Of a stretch of 64,000 nucleotides of DNA, positions 44,681-53,803 are shown one piece after another. Made by a program: the position numbers and the translations under genes. Below the pieces are notes generated by a model. It did no database searches. It was not told the DNA's origin and saw only the letters and a program-made list of their open reading frames with translations. The DNA is taken from positions 186,001-250,000 of the forward strand of contig JAFDVR010000017.1 in NCBI GenBank assembly GCA_018268855.1, read 5' to 3'. The stretch comes from Acidobacteriota bacterium (GTDB taxonomy: Bacteria > Acidobacteriota > Terriglobia > Terriglobales > Acidobacteriaceae). Positions within the stretch are counted from its first letter, which is position 1. The number at the start of each line of letters is the position of its first letter.

Positions 44681-44810
44681 CTGTGGACAAAGATATTCGC
44701 ATAAAACGGAAGTGGCAAATGCGGCGTCTTGACCGGTGTTTATTGGCTCCCGTATGGTGGAGCGCACGCGGGTAAAGCGATTGTCTTGCGCGCTCAACGA
44801 GGATTCTTTC

Positions 44811-45305
44811 ATGACCAGAAATTTTGTTTTGGCTGCGGCGCTTGCGGTCACTGCGTCGTTCGCATCGGCACAAACGCTGCCGCCCAGTTCGGCAGATATC
44901 CGCACCTCGGAACAGATTCGCAAACAGGCCGCGGACATGCTGGTGCAGGCGCGCAGCAATCCCGGCGGAGTAGCCAGCGTGACGCTGGAGAAGTATCCCA
45001 ACCACTACACCATGCTGACCGTGCGCACTAAGTCCGGCGGGGTGGAGATGCATAAGTCTGCTGCCGATTTCTTCATCGTGATCGAGGGCGAAGCCACGAT
45101 TCTGACCGGCGGCACCATCGCCGATCCAAAGGAAGCGCAGCCGGGTGAGACGCGCGGCACCAAGTTGACTGGAGCGCAGTCGCGCACGGTGCATCCCGGC
45201 GACGTGGTGCATATTGCGCCGGGTGTGCCGCACCAGACGCTGGTTGCTCCGGGAAAGATTTTTACCTACTACGTGATCAAAGTGATCCAGCCGGAGGCGA
45301 AATAA
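44811..45305 (+). CDS. Secreted cupin-domain protein
   Basis: 164 aa: signal peptide (MTRNFVLAAALAVTASFASA), then a single cupin with a His-bearing first motif (KSGGVEMHKSAADFFIV) and second motif (HPGDVVHIAPGVPHQTLV). ATG 44811 follows GAGGATTC; the frame from 44736 is an artefact. The next gene starts immediately after its stop (TAAATG). Position ahead of GH105 and kduI suggests a role in pectin- or alginate-derived sugar use, maybe as a metal-dependent isomerase or lyase; no proof in sequence. Confidence 0.78.
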   Translation: MTRNFVLAAALAVTASFASAQTLPPSSADIRTSEQIRKQAADMLVQARSNPGGVASVTLEKYPNHYTMLTVRTKSGGVEMHKSAADFFIVIEGEATILTGGTIADPKEAQPGETRGTKLTGAQSRTVHPGDVVHIAPGVPHQTLVAPGKIFTYYVIKVIQPEAK

Positions 45306-46490
45306 ATGTTTGCACGATGGTTTGTTGCGCCAGCCGTTCTTGCCGCCGTGATGATGACTGCGCAGGAAACGCCTGTGCGTCCGAGTGGAAAGGTGCTGCA
45401 TGATGCTGCGGGCGACATCGCAGAAAACCCCGGCAAGATCGATACGTCGTTGTTGCCTAAGCTGACGCACAAGCATGTGCGCGCCGCGATGACCAAGGTT
45501 GCCGATTGGGAACTGGCACACAGCGAAGACAAGTTCACGCAGGACTGGACCTATGCGCCGCTCTACAGCGGATTGCTGGCGACCTCTGCAACTACAGGCG
45601 ATGCCAAGTATCACGATGCTGTTCTGCATGCGGCGGAGAAGTTCGACTGGAAACTGCTGCAGGGCCGCTACGATCATGCCGACGATGAAGCCATCGGGCA
45701 GGCGTATGAAGCGCTCTATCTGGAGAAGAAGGACCCCAAGCGTATTGCTGCGCTGAAGGAAAACTTCGCGCAGGTGATGGCCCGCACGCGCAACCCGGAG
45801 AAGGACCTGTGGTGGTGGTGCGATGCGCTTTACATGGCGCCTCCGGGATTCGCCATGATGACCAAGATTACCGGCGACCGCAAGTACATCGACTTTATGG
45901 ACAAGGAGTGGGACCTCACGACGGAGCACCTCTACTCTCCGGCCGAGAAGCTGTACTTCCGGGATGCGAATTATCTGCACCGCACGGAGAAGAACGGCAA
46001 GCCACTCTTCTGGAGCCGTGGCAACGGATGGGTTCTGGCAGGCACGGCGCGCGTGTTGAGCACCATGCCGAAGAACGATCCACTGCGGCCAAAGTACGAA
46101 AAACTCTTCCGCGAAATGGCGGCGCGCATTGCCGAATTGCAACCCGCAGACGGGTTGTGGCGCATGGGCCTGCTCGATCCAGAGGCTTACGATATGGGTG
46201 AGGTCTCCGGTACGGGCTTCTTTACCTATGCGATGGCATGGGGCGTGAACAACGGCCTGCTGGACAAGAAGAAGTTCATGCCGGTGATCGAACGTGCATG
46301 GTCCGGCATGTTGAAATGCGTCTATGAAGATGGACGGCTTGGATCGATTCAGCCCATCGGCGCTGCGCCCACATCGCTGCGTGCAGGATCGAGCTGGGTG
46401 TACGGTGTAGGCGCGTTTTTGCTCACGGGATCGGAACTCGACAAGATGGCAACAGGACACAAAGCAGTAAAGAACCAGGAGAAAAAATGA
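45306..46490 (+). CDS. GH105 unsaturated rhamnogalacturonyl/uronyl hydrolase
   Basis: 394 aa with a signal peptide (MFARWFVAPAVLAAVMMTAQ) and an (alpha/alpha)6 barrel. Signatures: DWTYAPLYSGLLA, HADDEAIGQAY and the catalytic-Asp motif WWWCDALYMAPP, then SRGNGWVLAG. It removes the 4,5-unsaturated uronic acid from oligosaccharides after lyase cleavage, giving the 5-keto-4-deoxyuronate that KduI takes on. It begins at the base after the cupin stop and overlaps kduI by 4 nt. Confidence 0.9.
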   Translation: MFARWFVAPAVLAAVMMTAQETPVRPSGKVLHDAAGDIAENPGKIDTSLLPKLTHKHVRAAMTKVADWELAHSEDKFTQDWTYAPLYSGLLATSATTGDAKYHDAVLHAAEKFDWKLLQGRYDHADDEAIGQAYEALYLEKKDPKRIAALKENFAQVMARTRNPEKDLWWWCDALYMAPPGFAMMTKITGDRKYIDFMDKEWDLTTEHLYSPAEKLYFRDANYLHRTEKNGKPLFWSRGNGWVLAGTARVLSTMPKNDPLRPKYEKLFREMAARIAELQPADGLWRMGLLDPEAYDMGEVSGTGFFTYAMAWGVNNGLLDKKKFMPVIERAWSGMLKCVYEDGRLGSIQPIGAAPTSLRAGSSWVYGVGAFLLTGSELDKMATGHKAVKNQEKK

Positions 46491-47317
46491 AGCTGTACCA
46501 GATGGCAGACGCGGTTCGTTATCCGCGCATGACCACATCGGAGATTCGCGAAACGTTCCTTGTGGACGATCTGTTCAGGCCCGGCACTATCGACCTGGTG
46601 TATGTCGATCTTGATCGCACAGTGATCGGATCTGCCGTGCCAACCATCACCCCACTCACATTGGAGACGCAGAGCGAATTGCGCGCGGAGTACTTCTGCG
46701 AGCGCCGCGAGTTGGGTGTGCTGAATGTTGGCGGCAAGGGAAGCGTCACCATCGATGGCAAGGCGTTTGCGATGGAGAAGCTGGACTGCCTCTACATTGG
46801 GCGCGGCAGCAAGGACGTGGTATTTGCCAGCGAGAGCGAGACGGAGCCCGCGGCGTTTTATCTGCTGAGCTATCCGGCGCATGCTGTTTATCCCACTGCG
46901 ATGAAGAAGTTTGCCGAGATGCCGCCGCTCCATCTGGGCAGCGTGGAAACCTGCAACAAACGCACGATCTACAAGGCAATCTACGCCGATGGTTTGAAGA
47001 GCTGTCAGTTGGTAATGGGTTTCACCATGCTGGAGGCCGGAAGCAACTGGAACACGATGCCGCCGCACACGCATATGCGCCGCAGTGAGGTGTATCTCTA
47101 TTTCGATGTGGATCCCGCGCATCGTGTGATGCATCTGATGGGGCCTCCGCAGGAGACGCGGCACATTGTGATGGCAGACAAGCAGGTGGTGGTCTCACCG
47201 GGATGGTCTGTTCACGCCGGCGTTGGCACCAAGGCGTACGGCTTCTGCTGGGGCATGGGCGGCGAGAACCAGGCTTACGACGATATGGACGGCGTGGCGA
47301 TTGCCGATCTGAAGTAA
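46487..47317 (+). CDS. kduI: 5-dehydro-4-deoxy-D-glucuronate isomerase
   Basis: 276-aa double-cupin zinc enzyme that makes 2,5-diketo-3-deoxygluconate. Metal ligands are seen in MPPHTHMRRSEVYLYF and the downstream SVHAGVGTKAYGF and MGGENQAYDD motifs. Family length (E. coli 278). The start ATG lies in the GH105 stop (ATGA). Together with KduD (43910), KDG kinase (47392) and Eda (48508) it completes the unsaturated uronate pathway. Confidence 0.95.
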   Translation: MKLYQMADAVRYPRMTTSEIRETFLVDDLFRPGTIDLVYVDLDRTVIGSAVPTITPLTLETQSELRAEYFCERRELGVLNVGGKGSVTIDGKAFAMEKLDCLYIGRGSKDVVFASESETEPAAFYLLSYPAHAVYPTAMKKFAEMPPLHLGSVETCNKRTIYKAIYADGLKSCQLVMGFTMLEAGSNWNTMPPHTHMRRSEVYLYFDVDPAHRVMHLMGPPQETRHIVMADKQVVVSPGWSVHAGVGTKAYGFCWGMGGENQAYDDMDGVAIADLK

Positions 47318-47358
47318 ACCCTTCGCTGAACAGAATGCAAATACTCAACAAAGACATG

Positions 47359-47381
47359 AGCGGGACTACGGTCCCGCTTTA
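47359..47381 (+). terminator. Weak intrinsic terminator after kduI
   Basis: Stem AGCGGGAC (47359-47366) with GTCCCGCT (47371-47378), TACG loop, then TTT. The short U-tract makes partial read-through into kdgK likely. Confidence 0.6.
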
Positions 47382-47391
47382 TGCTTAAGGC

Positions 47392-48486
47392 ATGGCACAG
47401 ATGGGTGTGTTGAAGTTGCGAGCGGCGGAGGAGTGCGCGTACGACATCGTTTCGCTCGGCGAAGTGATGCTGCGCTTCGATCCCGGCGACGACCGCATTG
47501 CACAGACGCGGCACTTCCGCGTGTGGGAGGGCGGCGGTGAATACAACGTCGCGCGCGGACTGCGGCGCGTCTTTGGCAAACGCGCGGCAGTGGTGACGGC
47601 TTTCGTCGACAATCCCGTTGGCCGTCTCGCGGAAGACCTGATGCTGCAAGGCGGCGTCGATCTGCAATATGTCTTGTGGCGCGAGTACGACGGCCTCGGC
47701 GTGGAAGCGCGCAACGGCATGTACTTTATGGAGCGCGGCTTCGGCGTACGCAACGGACTGGCCTGCATGGACCGCGGCCACACGGCCGTCTCGCAGATGA
47801 AGCCCGGCGATGTGGATTGGGATGCCATCTTCAGCAGAGGCGTGCGTGTCTTTCACACGGGCGGCATCATGGCGGCGATTTCCGCAAGCGCAGCAGACGT
47901 GGTGCGCGAAGGGATGGCAGCAGCGAAGCGGCATGGTGTCGCCGTATCGTACGACTGCAACTACCGTGCTTCACTCTGGAAAGCAAAGGGCGGACGCACC
48001 GCCTCGGTTGCGATGAACCGCGAACTCGCCGCGCACGCCGACATTCTTTTTGGCCACGACGGCGATCTTGCCGCAGAACTTGGCGAGGCGTCTCAGCGTC
48101 CTCCATCGCACACACTGGCAAGCTATCGCGAGATGGCTGCGCGTATCGTCAAAGATTTTCCCAACGTGAAGGTCATCGCCACCACAACGCGGGTGCCGCA
48201 CACAGCCAGCCGAAATGACTTCGGCGCGTTCGGCTATCTCGCTGGCGAGTGCTTTGAAGCGCGCGAGCTGAAAGATCTCGCCATCTTCGATCGCGTAGGC
48301 GGCGGAGACGGTTTCGCCTCCGGTGTGCTTGCAGGATTGATGGAAGAGCGCGGCATGGATTGGGCCTTGAACGCAGGCGTGGCGCACGGCGCGCTGGTGA
48401 TGTCGATGGCGGGAGATAACTCCTATGCAACGCGCGCCGATATAGAACGCGTGATGAGCGGCGGCTCCGCAGGTGCACAACGATAA
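47392..48486 (+). CDS. kdgK: 2-keto-3-deoxygluconate kinase (PfkB family)
   Basis: 364-aa ribokinase-like sugar kinase: N-terminal SLGEVMLRFDPGD and GGGEYNVARGLRR, and the anion-hole/catalytic motif VGGGDGFASGV (Gly-x-Gly-Asp) near the C terminus. It phosphorylates KDG to KDPG. Assigned by PfkB motifs plus position, with KDPG aldolase 21 nt downstream. A role on another keto-deoxy acid cannot be excluded. Confidence 0.87.
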   Translation: MAQMGVLKLRAAEECAYDIVSLGEVMLRFDPGDDRIAQTRHFRVWEGGGEYNVARGLRRVFGKRAAVVTAFVDNPVGRLAEDLMLQGGVDLQYVLWREYDGLGVEARNGMYFMERGFGVRNGLACMDRGHTAVSQMKPGDVDWDAIFSRGVRVFHTGGIMAAISASAADVVREGMAAAKRHGVAVSYDCNYRASLWKAKGGRTASVAMNRELAAHADILFGHDGDLAAELGEASQRPPSHTLASYREMAARIVKDFPNVKVIATTTRVPHTASRNDFGAFGYLAGECFEARELKDLAIFDRVGGGDGFASGVLAGLMEERGMDWALNAGVAHGALVMSMAGDNSYATRADIERVMSGGSAGAQR

Positions 48487-48507
48487 GGCTCCTACTATCG
48501 GAAGGAA

Positions 48508-49176
48508 ATGATGACGAAATCAGAAGTTCTTCAGCGGGTTAAAGAAGTTTGCCTCGTTCCAGTAGTGCGCGCAAAGAGTGCGCAGCAGGCGGTGGAACTC
48601 GCGCGCGCCATCGCGGCGGGCGGCGTGACGGTGATGGAGATGACCATGACCGTGCCCGATCCACTCGTTGCCATCCGCACCTTGGTGAAAGAAAATCCGG
48701 AACTCCTCATCGGAGCAGGCACCGTCATCGACCCGCAGATGGCGGAGGCATGCATTAGCGAGGGTGCACAGTTCATCGTGAGTCCCGCGACCAATCTCGA
48801 CACGATTGCGCTGTGCCGGAAACATTCGATTGCGTGCCTGCCGGGTGCGCTTACACCGACGGAGATTTTGACCGCATGGAATGCTGGTGCGGACGTGGTG
48901 AAGGTGTTTCCCGCAAGCGCGATGGGCGGCGCGAAGTACATCAAGAGCCTAAAGGCCCCTCTGCCACAGGTGGACATGATTCCGACGGGCGGCGTGTCGG
49001 TTGCGACGGTGGCAGAGTTTCTCGATGCAGGATCGTATGCGCTTGGCGTGGGTGCCGATCTTGCCGATGCCAAGGCGATCGAGCAAGGCCGCGCGCAGGA
49101 TGTGACCGCATCCGCTCGCAGATACATGCAGGCCATCGCCGACTATCGCAGCAAGAAGAAGTCCGCAGCCAACTAA
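48508..49176 (+). CDS. eda: KDPG/4-hydroxy-2-oxoglutarate aldolase
   Basis: 222-aa class I aldolase, KDPG to pyruvate and glyceraldehyde-3-phosphate. Catalytic Glu in VMEMTMTVP, Schiff-base Lys K132 in DVVKVFPAS, phosphate site in PTGGVS. Start ATG 48508 behind GGAAGGAA. Its TAA overlaps the stop of the convergent alginate-lyase-family gene by 4 bases. It closes the uronate route. Confidence 0.93.
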   Translation: MMTKSEVLQRVKEVCLVPVVRAKSAQQAVELARAIAAGGVTVMEMTMTVPDPLVAIRTLVKENPELLIGAGTVIDPQMAEACISEGAQFIVSPATNLDTIALCRKHSIACLPGALTPTEILTAWNAGADVVKVFPASAMGGAKYIKSLKAPLPQVDMIPTGGVSVATVAEFLDAGSYALGVGADLADAKAIEQGRAQDVTASARRYMQAIADYRSKKKSAAN

Positions 49177-50369
49177 GCAGGCGGGCGCACCGTCCACAAT
49201 GCCGGTTGGCGGATAGGGAAGTTGCGGATGATCTCCGGGACCGTCGGATCGGGATTGAGCGTCTTCCACGTAGCGAGATACTCCGGCCGCGTATAGGCAC
49301 GCGCGGCAAACAACAACGAAGGCTGACGCACGGGCAGATCGGCGAAGTACTCTACGTCTGCCTTGTAGGGCCACTTCCGCTTGTCCTTGATAAACGGATA
49401 GTGGAACGCCACGGCAGCCCGCATGCCGCGTCCGTCCGGCAACTCATACTCCCACATGCTTTGCAGCGGCGTGGAGAGCACTTCGCACGTCATCGACATC
49501 ACATCCAGATTGAAGAGTGAATAGCTGTACGGTTTAGTGCGTGCAAGTTCAAGCGGATACGATCCGTCGATCGCCATCTGGCGGATGAGACGGCGCTGGA
49601 AGAGCTCGCGGCAGAGCGATGTGACTTTGTCATTGCCCGTGAAACGCGCAAACTCCGCAGCCTGCAGCGTCCAGCAGGTGCCATGATTGTTCTTCTCGTC
49701 GCGCTCCATCATGCCGTTCTTCGACTCAGCCATCCACGTAAGATAGTCGGCGAACCACTTGTGGACTGCTGCACCATCCTCTTCTTTCATTAGTGGAGAA
49801 ACAGCCAGAAAGCTGGTAGCGCGAGCGACTTCGACAAGATGAAGCGTATCTATGATGCCGATGCCACGTCCCGGTGTAACTCCGTGGATCGCCTGAGCGT
49901 GTTCAAGATTCGGATTCATTCGCGTCTCAGGCGTGACGAACCATGCGCGAAGATGCGCAATCGCTGCATTGGCGTACTTCGCTTCGCCAGTGAGTCTCCA
50001 CGCCACGGTGAGCGCAGGCACAATGAGGGAGAGCCGGATCAACGCATCGCGGTGTGCAACGAAGTTATCAGGATTGGAATACCCGTCGCGGCGAATGTAT
50101 GGGCCGTTCGGGTTCTTTGGGTCGGGCCACCAGTAGTCGCCTTCAGAAAAATAATCGTGAAGGCCGCCAGTGCTACGTTCAGCTTTAGTAGCTGTGATGG
50201 TGACGGGCTTTTCGTTAAGATACTTCGCGCCATTGCGCAGAATGCGGTCTTTGTCCCACTGCAGGACATCAATGCGCGTAGGCTCTGCGGCAAAGAGTTT
50301 GGTGCCGACAGTACTTGCCGTACTGAGCGCAATAAACGTCCGGCGGTTCATAGGATGTGTGGTCTTCAT
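49173..50369 (-). CDS. Exported alginate-lyase-family protein
   Basis: 398 aa. Tat-type N terminus (NRRTFIALST) and a helical (alpha/alpha) barrel. Motifs: GDYWWPDPKNPNGPY, NLEHAQAIHGV, and NNHGTCW, the N-N-H-G-x-x-Y/W-type catalytic block of the PF05426 family. Family members cut alginate or related polyuronates, or oligouronides. Located next to eda on the opposite strand, so it probably feeds the same uronate pathway. Start uncertain: ATG 50369 or 50351; neither has a strong Shine-Dalgarno. Confidence 0.82.
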   Translation of the reverse strand: MKTTHPMNRRTFIALSTASTVGTKLFAAEPTRIDVLQWDKDRILRNGAKYLNEKPVTITATKAERSTGGLHDYFSEGDYWWPDPKNPNGPYIRRDGYSNPDNFVAHRDALIRLSLIVPALTVAWRLTGEAKYANAAIAHLRAWFVTPETRMNPNLEHAQAIHGVTPGRGIGIIDTLHLVEVARATSFLAVSPLMKEEDGAAVHKWFADYLTWMAESKNGMMERDEKNNHGTCWTLQAAEFARFTGNDKVTSLCRELFQRRLIRQMAIDGSYPLELARTKPYSYSLFNLDVMSMTCEVLSTPLQSMWEYELPDGRGMRAAVAFHYPFIKDKRKWPYKADVEYFADLPVRQPSLLFAARAYTRPEYLATWKTLNPDPTVPEIIRNFPIRQPALWTVRPPA

Positions 50370-50438
50370 CGTGCACAAAGCGTACAGCATGCCTAATGAA
50401 AGAATCCATAAAACAAACGATTATCTCGACAGGATGGC

Positions 50439-52190
50439 TTATATCACCTGGCGGACTTTATCCTTGGCGGCGGTCAATGCAATCTGCATGCGGTTCGGTT
50501 CGCCTCGCATGAGCGCTTCAGTAAAATGCAGCGCCTGTTTAGCGGAAACTTTGGGCGGCAGCATGGCTGTCAGCGGATCGACAACCGCTTCTACCACAAC
50601 AGGTCCAGGCATGCTTAGTGCTTCGGCGAGCTGTGCGCCGCAGGTAGCGGGGTTTTCGATGCGCAGACCACGTGCACCAACAGCCTCTGCTACTTTTACA
50701 AAATCGATGGGCATCAGATCGCACTGATATTCCGGATTGCCTTCAAAGACCATCTGTTCCCACTTGATCTGCCCGAGCGTGTCATTGCGAATGACGACAA
50801 TCTTGATGGGCAGCTTGTACGCGACAGCTGTAATGAGTTCACCCATCAGCATGGTAAAACCGCCATCTCCCACTACTGCAATCACCTGTCGATCGGGATA
50901 GGCTATCTGCGCTGCGATCGCATACGGCATGCCGCAGGCCATCGTCGCAAGATTGCCTGAACACGAATGCATCTGTCCTTTCTTGGCGGGCATGTAACGC
51001 GCCCATATGGTAGTGTTTGTCCCGCTGTCTGAGACGATGATGGCGTCCTCTCGTGTAAGTTTGCCAAGTTCCACGCCTACGACCTGCGGTTTCATGGGCG
51101 TCGTCATTACGCTGCCTTCCTCCGCCAGTGTTTCGCGCCACTTCTGAGCAGCCTTTTGTGCCGTCTCCAGAAAACTACGATCACTGTGGTGAGCCAGCAG
51201 TGGAAGCAGAAGTTGCAGCGTCTTCTTCGAATCGCCCACCAGTCCTACTTCTGCGGGAGTACGCAATCCAATACGTTGCGCATTCGCATCAATCTGCACC
51301 ACGCGGCACTTGCCCGGCTCAGGCAGAAACTCAATGTATGGAAAGGACGATCCGACAATAATCAACGTGTCGCAGCTCTCCAGCACTTCTTGCGAGGGTG
51401 CTGTGCCCAGCAATCCCAGCCCACCCGTGGTGTACGGTGAATCGTCCGGCACCACAGCTTTGCCGAGCAGCGGTTTGACCACTGGCGCGCCCAGCACTTC
51501 GGCAAGAGCGATCACTTCTTCCGACGCCTGCAACGCGCCTTGTCCCGCCAGAATCGCGATCTTTTTCCCTGCGGAGATTACGTCCGCAGCTCTCTGAAGA
51601 TCGTAAGCAGTGGGTAAGTTTCCAGACTGCGCAAACTCCGTGGACGAGTGATTCGGAAGGTTGCGGTCGGAACGATTCGTATCCACACCCTCTTGCTGCA
51701 CATCAATCGGAATCGTAATGTGCGCTACACCGCGCCTGGCAATCGCCGAACGAATCGCCAGGTCTGCAACGGACTGCATATGCGCCCCACTCATCACGCG
51801 GCTGTTGTAGACGGCGACATCCATAAAAAGCTTATCGAGCTCCACATCCTGCTGTGAAAAGGTGTTGCTCACATCGTTGTACTGCATGCCGGTTATGGCG
51901 AGCACCGGCGCCTGGTCCATCTTGGCATCGTAGAGACCATTAAGCAGATGAATGCCACCGGGTCCAGAGGTAGCAAGGCATACACCAAGCCGTCCGGTGA
52001 ACTTGGCGTATGCGCACGCCATAAAGGCAGCCGACTCCTCGTGTCGCACGTGGATGAAACGGATCTTATCTTTCTGCTTACGGAGCGCCTCCATAACGCC
52101 GTTGATACCATCGCCGGGCAGGCCGAAGATCGTGTCCACGCCCCATGCAATGAGGTTATCTACCAGAATGTCAGAAGCATCTTTTGCCAC
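50439..52190 (-). CDS. PoxB-type ThDP-dependent pyruvate oxidase/dehydrogenase
   Basis: 583-aa ThDP enzyme: FGLPGDGINGV and VRHEESAAF with activating E51, FAD-binding central domain, and VVGDGGFTMLMGEL for ThDP-Mg. Close in length and motif to pyruvate:quinone oxidoreductase (pyruvate to acetate and CO2, electrons to quinone). The last residues lack a recognisable membrane-binding amphipathic helix, so membrane coupling is uncertain. Acetolactate synthase-like or oxalyl-type decarboxylation is less likely. It lies 84 nt downstream of the sulfatase. Confidence 0.82.
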   Translation of the reverse strand: MAKDASDILVDNLIAWGVDTIFGLPGDGINGVMEALRKQKDKIRFIHVRHEESAAFMACAYAKFTGRLGVCLATSGPGGIHLLNGLYDAKMDQAPVLAITGMQYNDVSNTFSQQDVELDKLFMDVAVYNSRVMSGAHMQSVADLAIRSAIARRGVAHITIPIDVQQEGVDTNRSDRNLPNHSSTEFAQSGNLPTAYDLQRAADVISAGKKIAILAGQGALQASEEVIALAEVLGAPVVKPLLGKAVVPDDSPYTTGGLGLLGTAPSQEVLESCDTLIIVGSSFPYIEFLPEPGKCRVVQIDANAQRIGLRTPAEVGLVGDSKKTLQLLLPLLAHHSDRSFLETAQKAAQKWRETLAEEGSVMTTPMKPQVVGVELGKLTREDAIIVSDSGTNTTIWARYMPAKKGQMHSCSGNLATMACGMPYAIAAQIAYPDRQVIAVVGDGGFTMLMGELITAVAYKLPIKIVVIRNDTLGQIKWEQMVFEGNPEYQCDLMPIDFVKVAEAVGARGLRIENPATCGAQLAEALSMPGPVVVEAVVDPLTAMLPPKVSAKQALHFTEALMRGEPNRMQIALTAAKDKVRQVI

Positions 52191-52274
52191 AATTCACCTC
52201 GCATAAACCGCCTAAAGCAAAGACGGTCCCGCAAGGTGTGATGCGCTGTAGAAGTTTGAAGCTGCGTGGCTGTC

Positions 52275-53717
52275 TTACGCCACGCCATCGCGCTTCGCGT
52301 CTGCTGCCGTAACCGGCTCCGACCAGGCACCCTTCTGTGCAAAGCTTTCTTTCCACTTCGTGCAATAACCTTGCAAGGTTTTGAGGTGCTTTGCGTGTTG
52401 CGGGCTCTTTGCCAGGTTCTTCGTTTCATGACGATCAAGTTGCAGATCGTACAACTCTTCAAAGGGAGCAGCGTTGTCGGTGTACCGGATGTACTTCCAG
52501 CGGGAGGTGCGAATCGCATCGCTGGAAGGAATAAAGCCTTTGAAAGGGAAGTGGTGTTCGATAAAGAAGATCTCGCGCGGCGCGGCCTGCTGATTGCGAA
52601 TCTCTGCCGCAAATGAGTGCCCCTGGGTATTCTCAGGCGCCTGTACACCGGCGAAATCAAGCACCGTGGGATGCAAATCGATGTTGAGAGTCTTGTTCTT
52701 TTTGCGCTTGCCGCGAGCAGTGGCAGGCTGTCGTGGATCAAACACGATCAGCGGAATGCGGATCGATTCTTCATGCGCATACCATTTGCCCGAGAACCCG
52801 TGTTCGCCGTTGTAGCAACCATGATCGGCCGAGTAGAGGATAATGGTGTTTTCCGCCAGCCCCTGCTGCGCAAGCGTAGTACGGAGTCGCCCCATGGCCT
52901 TGTCGATGCCGCTCACCAGCGCGTAATAGCCTTTTACCGATTCCTGATAAAGCGCAGGCGTAGAAAAGCGTGGAGCCCAGCGCCGGCGGTTTTCGCTACG
53001 TTGAATCTCCAGCGGAAAACGATTGATGTCCTGCGATCCCGCTCCGTATGGAGGAGGCATGTGCATGCCGTCGTAAAGCGCACGCGTTTCCTTCGAAGGC
53101 AGATAAACGCGCGGATCTTCATCCTGCTCGTGCGGCGCTTTGTACGAAACAGAGAGGCAGAACGGCTTGTCCTTGGGCGCAGATTTCAGAAAATCATCCG
53201 TCTGGTCCGCCATAATGTCGGTGAGATGCGGTCCCGGCTCACCTTGTGGAAAGTAATGTCCCTGTCCGCCAAATCCGTTCCACACGTCGAAGCTTTTCTC
53301 CGGCATCGTCTTGCCGACACCAAACTTACCAATAAATCCGGTGTGATATCCCGCTTTGCGCAGCAGCGAAAAATAACTGCGGTCCACCTGCTCTGCGGAG
53401 AGCGGCTTGTCGAAATTTAAGATGTCGTGTGTAGAAGCGTATTGACCCAGCATGATGCTGGCGCGTGAGATGCAGCAGATCGGTGTCGTGCAAAAATGGT
53501 TTTCAAACAGCACGCCATTCCTGGCAAGCTTGTCCAGGTGCGAGGTTTTCACCATAGAGTTGCCCATGCAACCCAGCGCGCTCGCACGGTGATCGTCACC
53601 GAGAAGCAGGATGATGTTCGGCCGCTTGTCATGCTTCTCCTGCGTTTGTGCAGCAGTGTCTTTGGCCGCAGCAACGGCTGCGGCTGCGCTCATGGCTACA
53701 AATGTGCGGCGGTTCAT
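52275..53717 (-). CDS. Secreted sulfatase
   Basis: 480-aa formylglycine sulfatase: Tat/Sec-type leader (MNRRTFVAMSAAAAVAAA), metal site in LLLGDDHRA, and the modification motif C81-C-I-S-R85. The third position is Ile rather than Pro/Ala of the C-x-P/A-x-R consensus. LYSADHGCYNGEHG and related C-terminal blocks are present. It probably desulfates a glycan or organic sulfate. An anaerobic-type or FGE maturase is not in the window. Near the uronate locus, so sulfated polysaccharide use is one idea. Confidence 0.88.
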   Translation of the reverse strand: MNRRTFVAMSAAAAVAAAKDTAAQTQEKHDKRPNIILLLGDDHRASALGCMGNSMVKTSHLDKLARNGVLFENHFCTTPICCISRASIMLGQYASTHDILNFDKPLSAEQVDRSYFSLLRKAGYHTGFIGKFGVGKTMPEKSFDVWNGFGGQGHYFPQGEPGPHLTDIMADQTDDFLKSAPKDKPFCLSVSYKAPHEQDEDPRVYLPSKETRALYDGMHMPPPYGAGSQDINRFPLEIQRSENRRRWAPRFSTPALYQESVKGYYALVSGIDKAMGRLRTTLAQQGLAENTIILYSADHGCYNGEHGFSGKWYAHEESIRIPLIVFDPRQPATARGKRKKNKTLNIDLHPTVLDFAGVQAPENTQGHSFAAEIRNQQAAPREIFFIEHHFPFKGFIPSSDAIRTSRWKYIRYTDNAAPFEELYDLQLDRHETKNLAKSPQHAKHLKTLQGYCTKWKESFAQKGAWSEPVTAADAKRDGVA

Positions 53718-53803
53718 GTCAGCGAGGGTACATCAACGGAAAGGCAATCATCTACTCGCATTCAATAGAGACAAACAGCGGAGATGCTTTCAATTTCGAG
53801 CGA

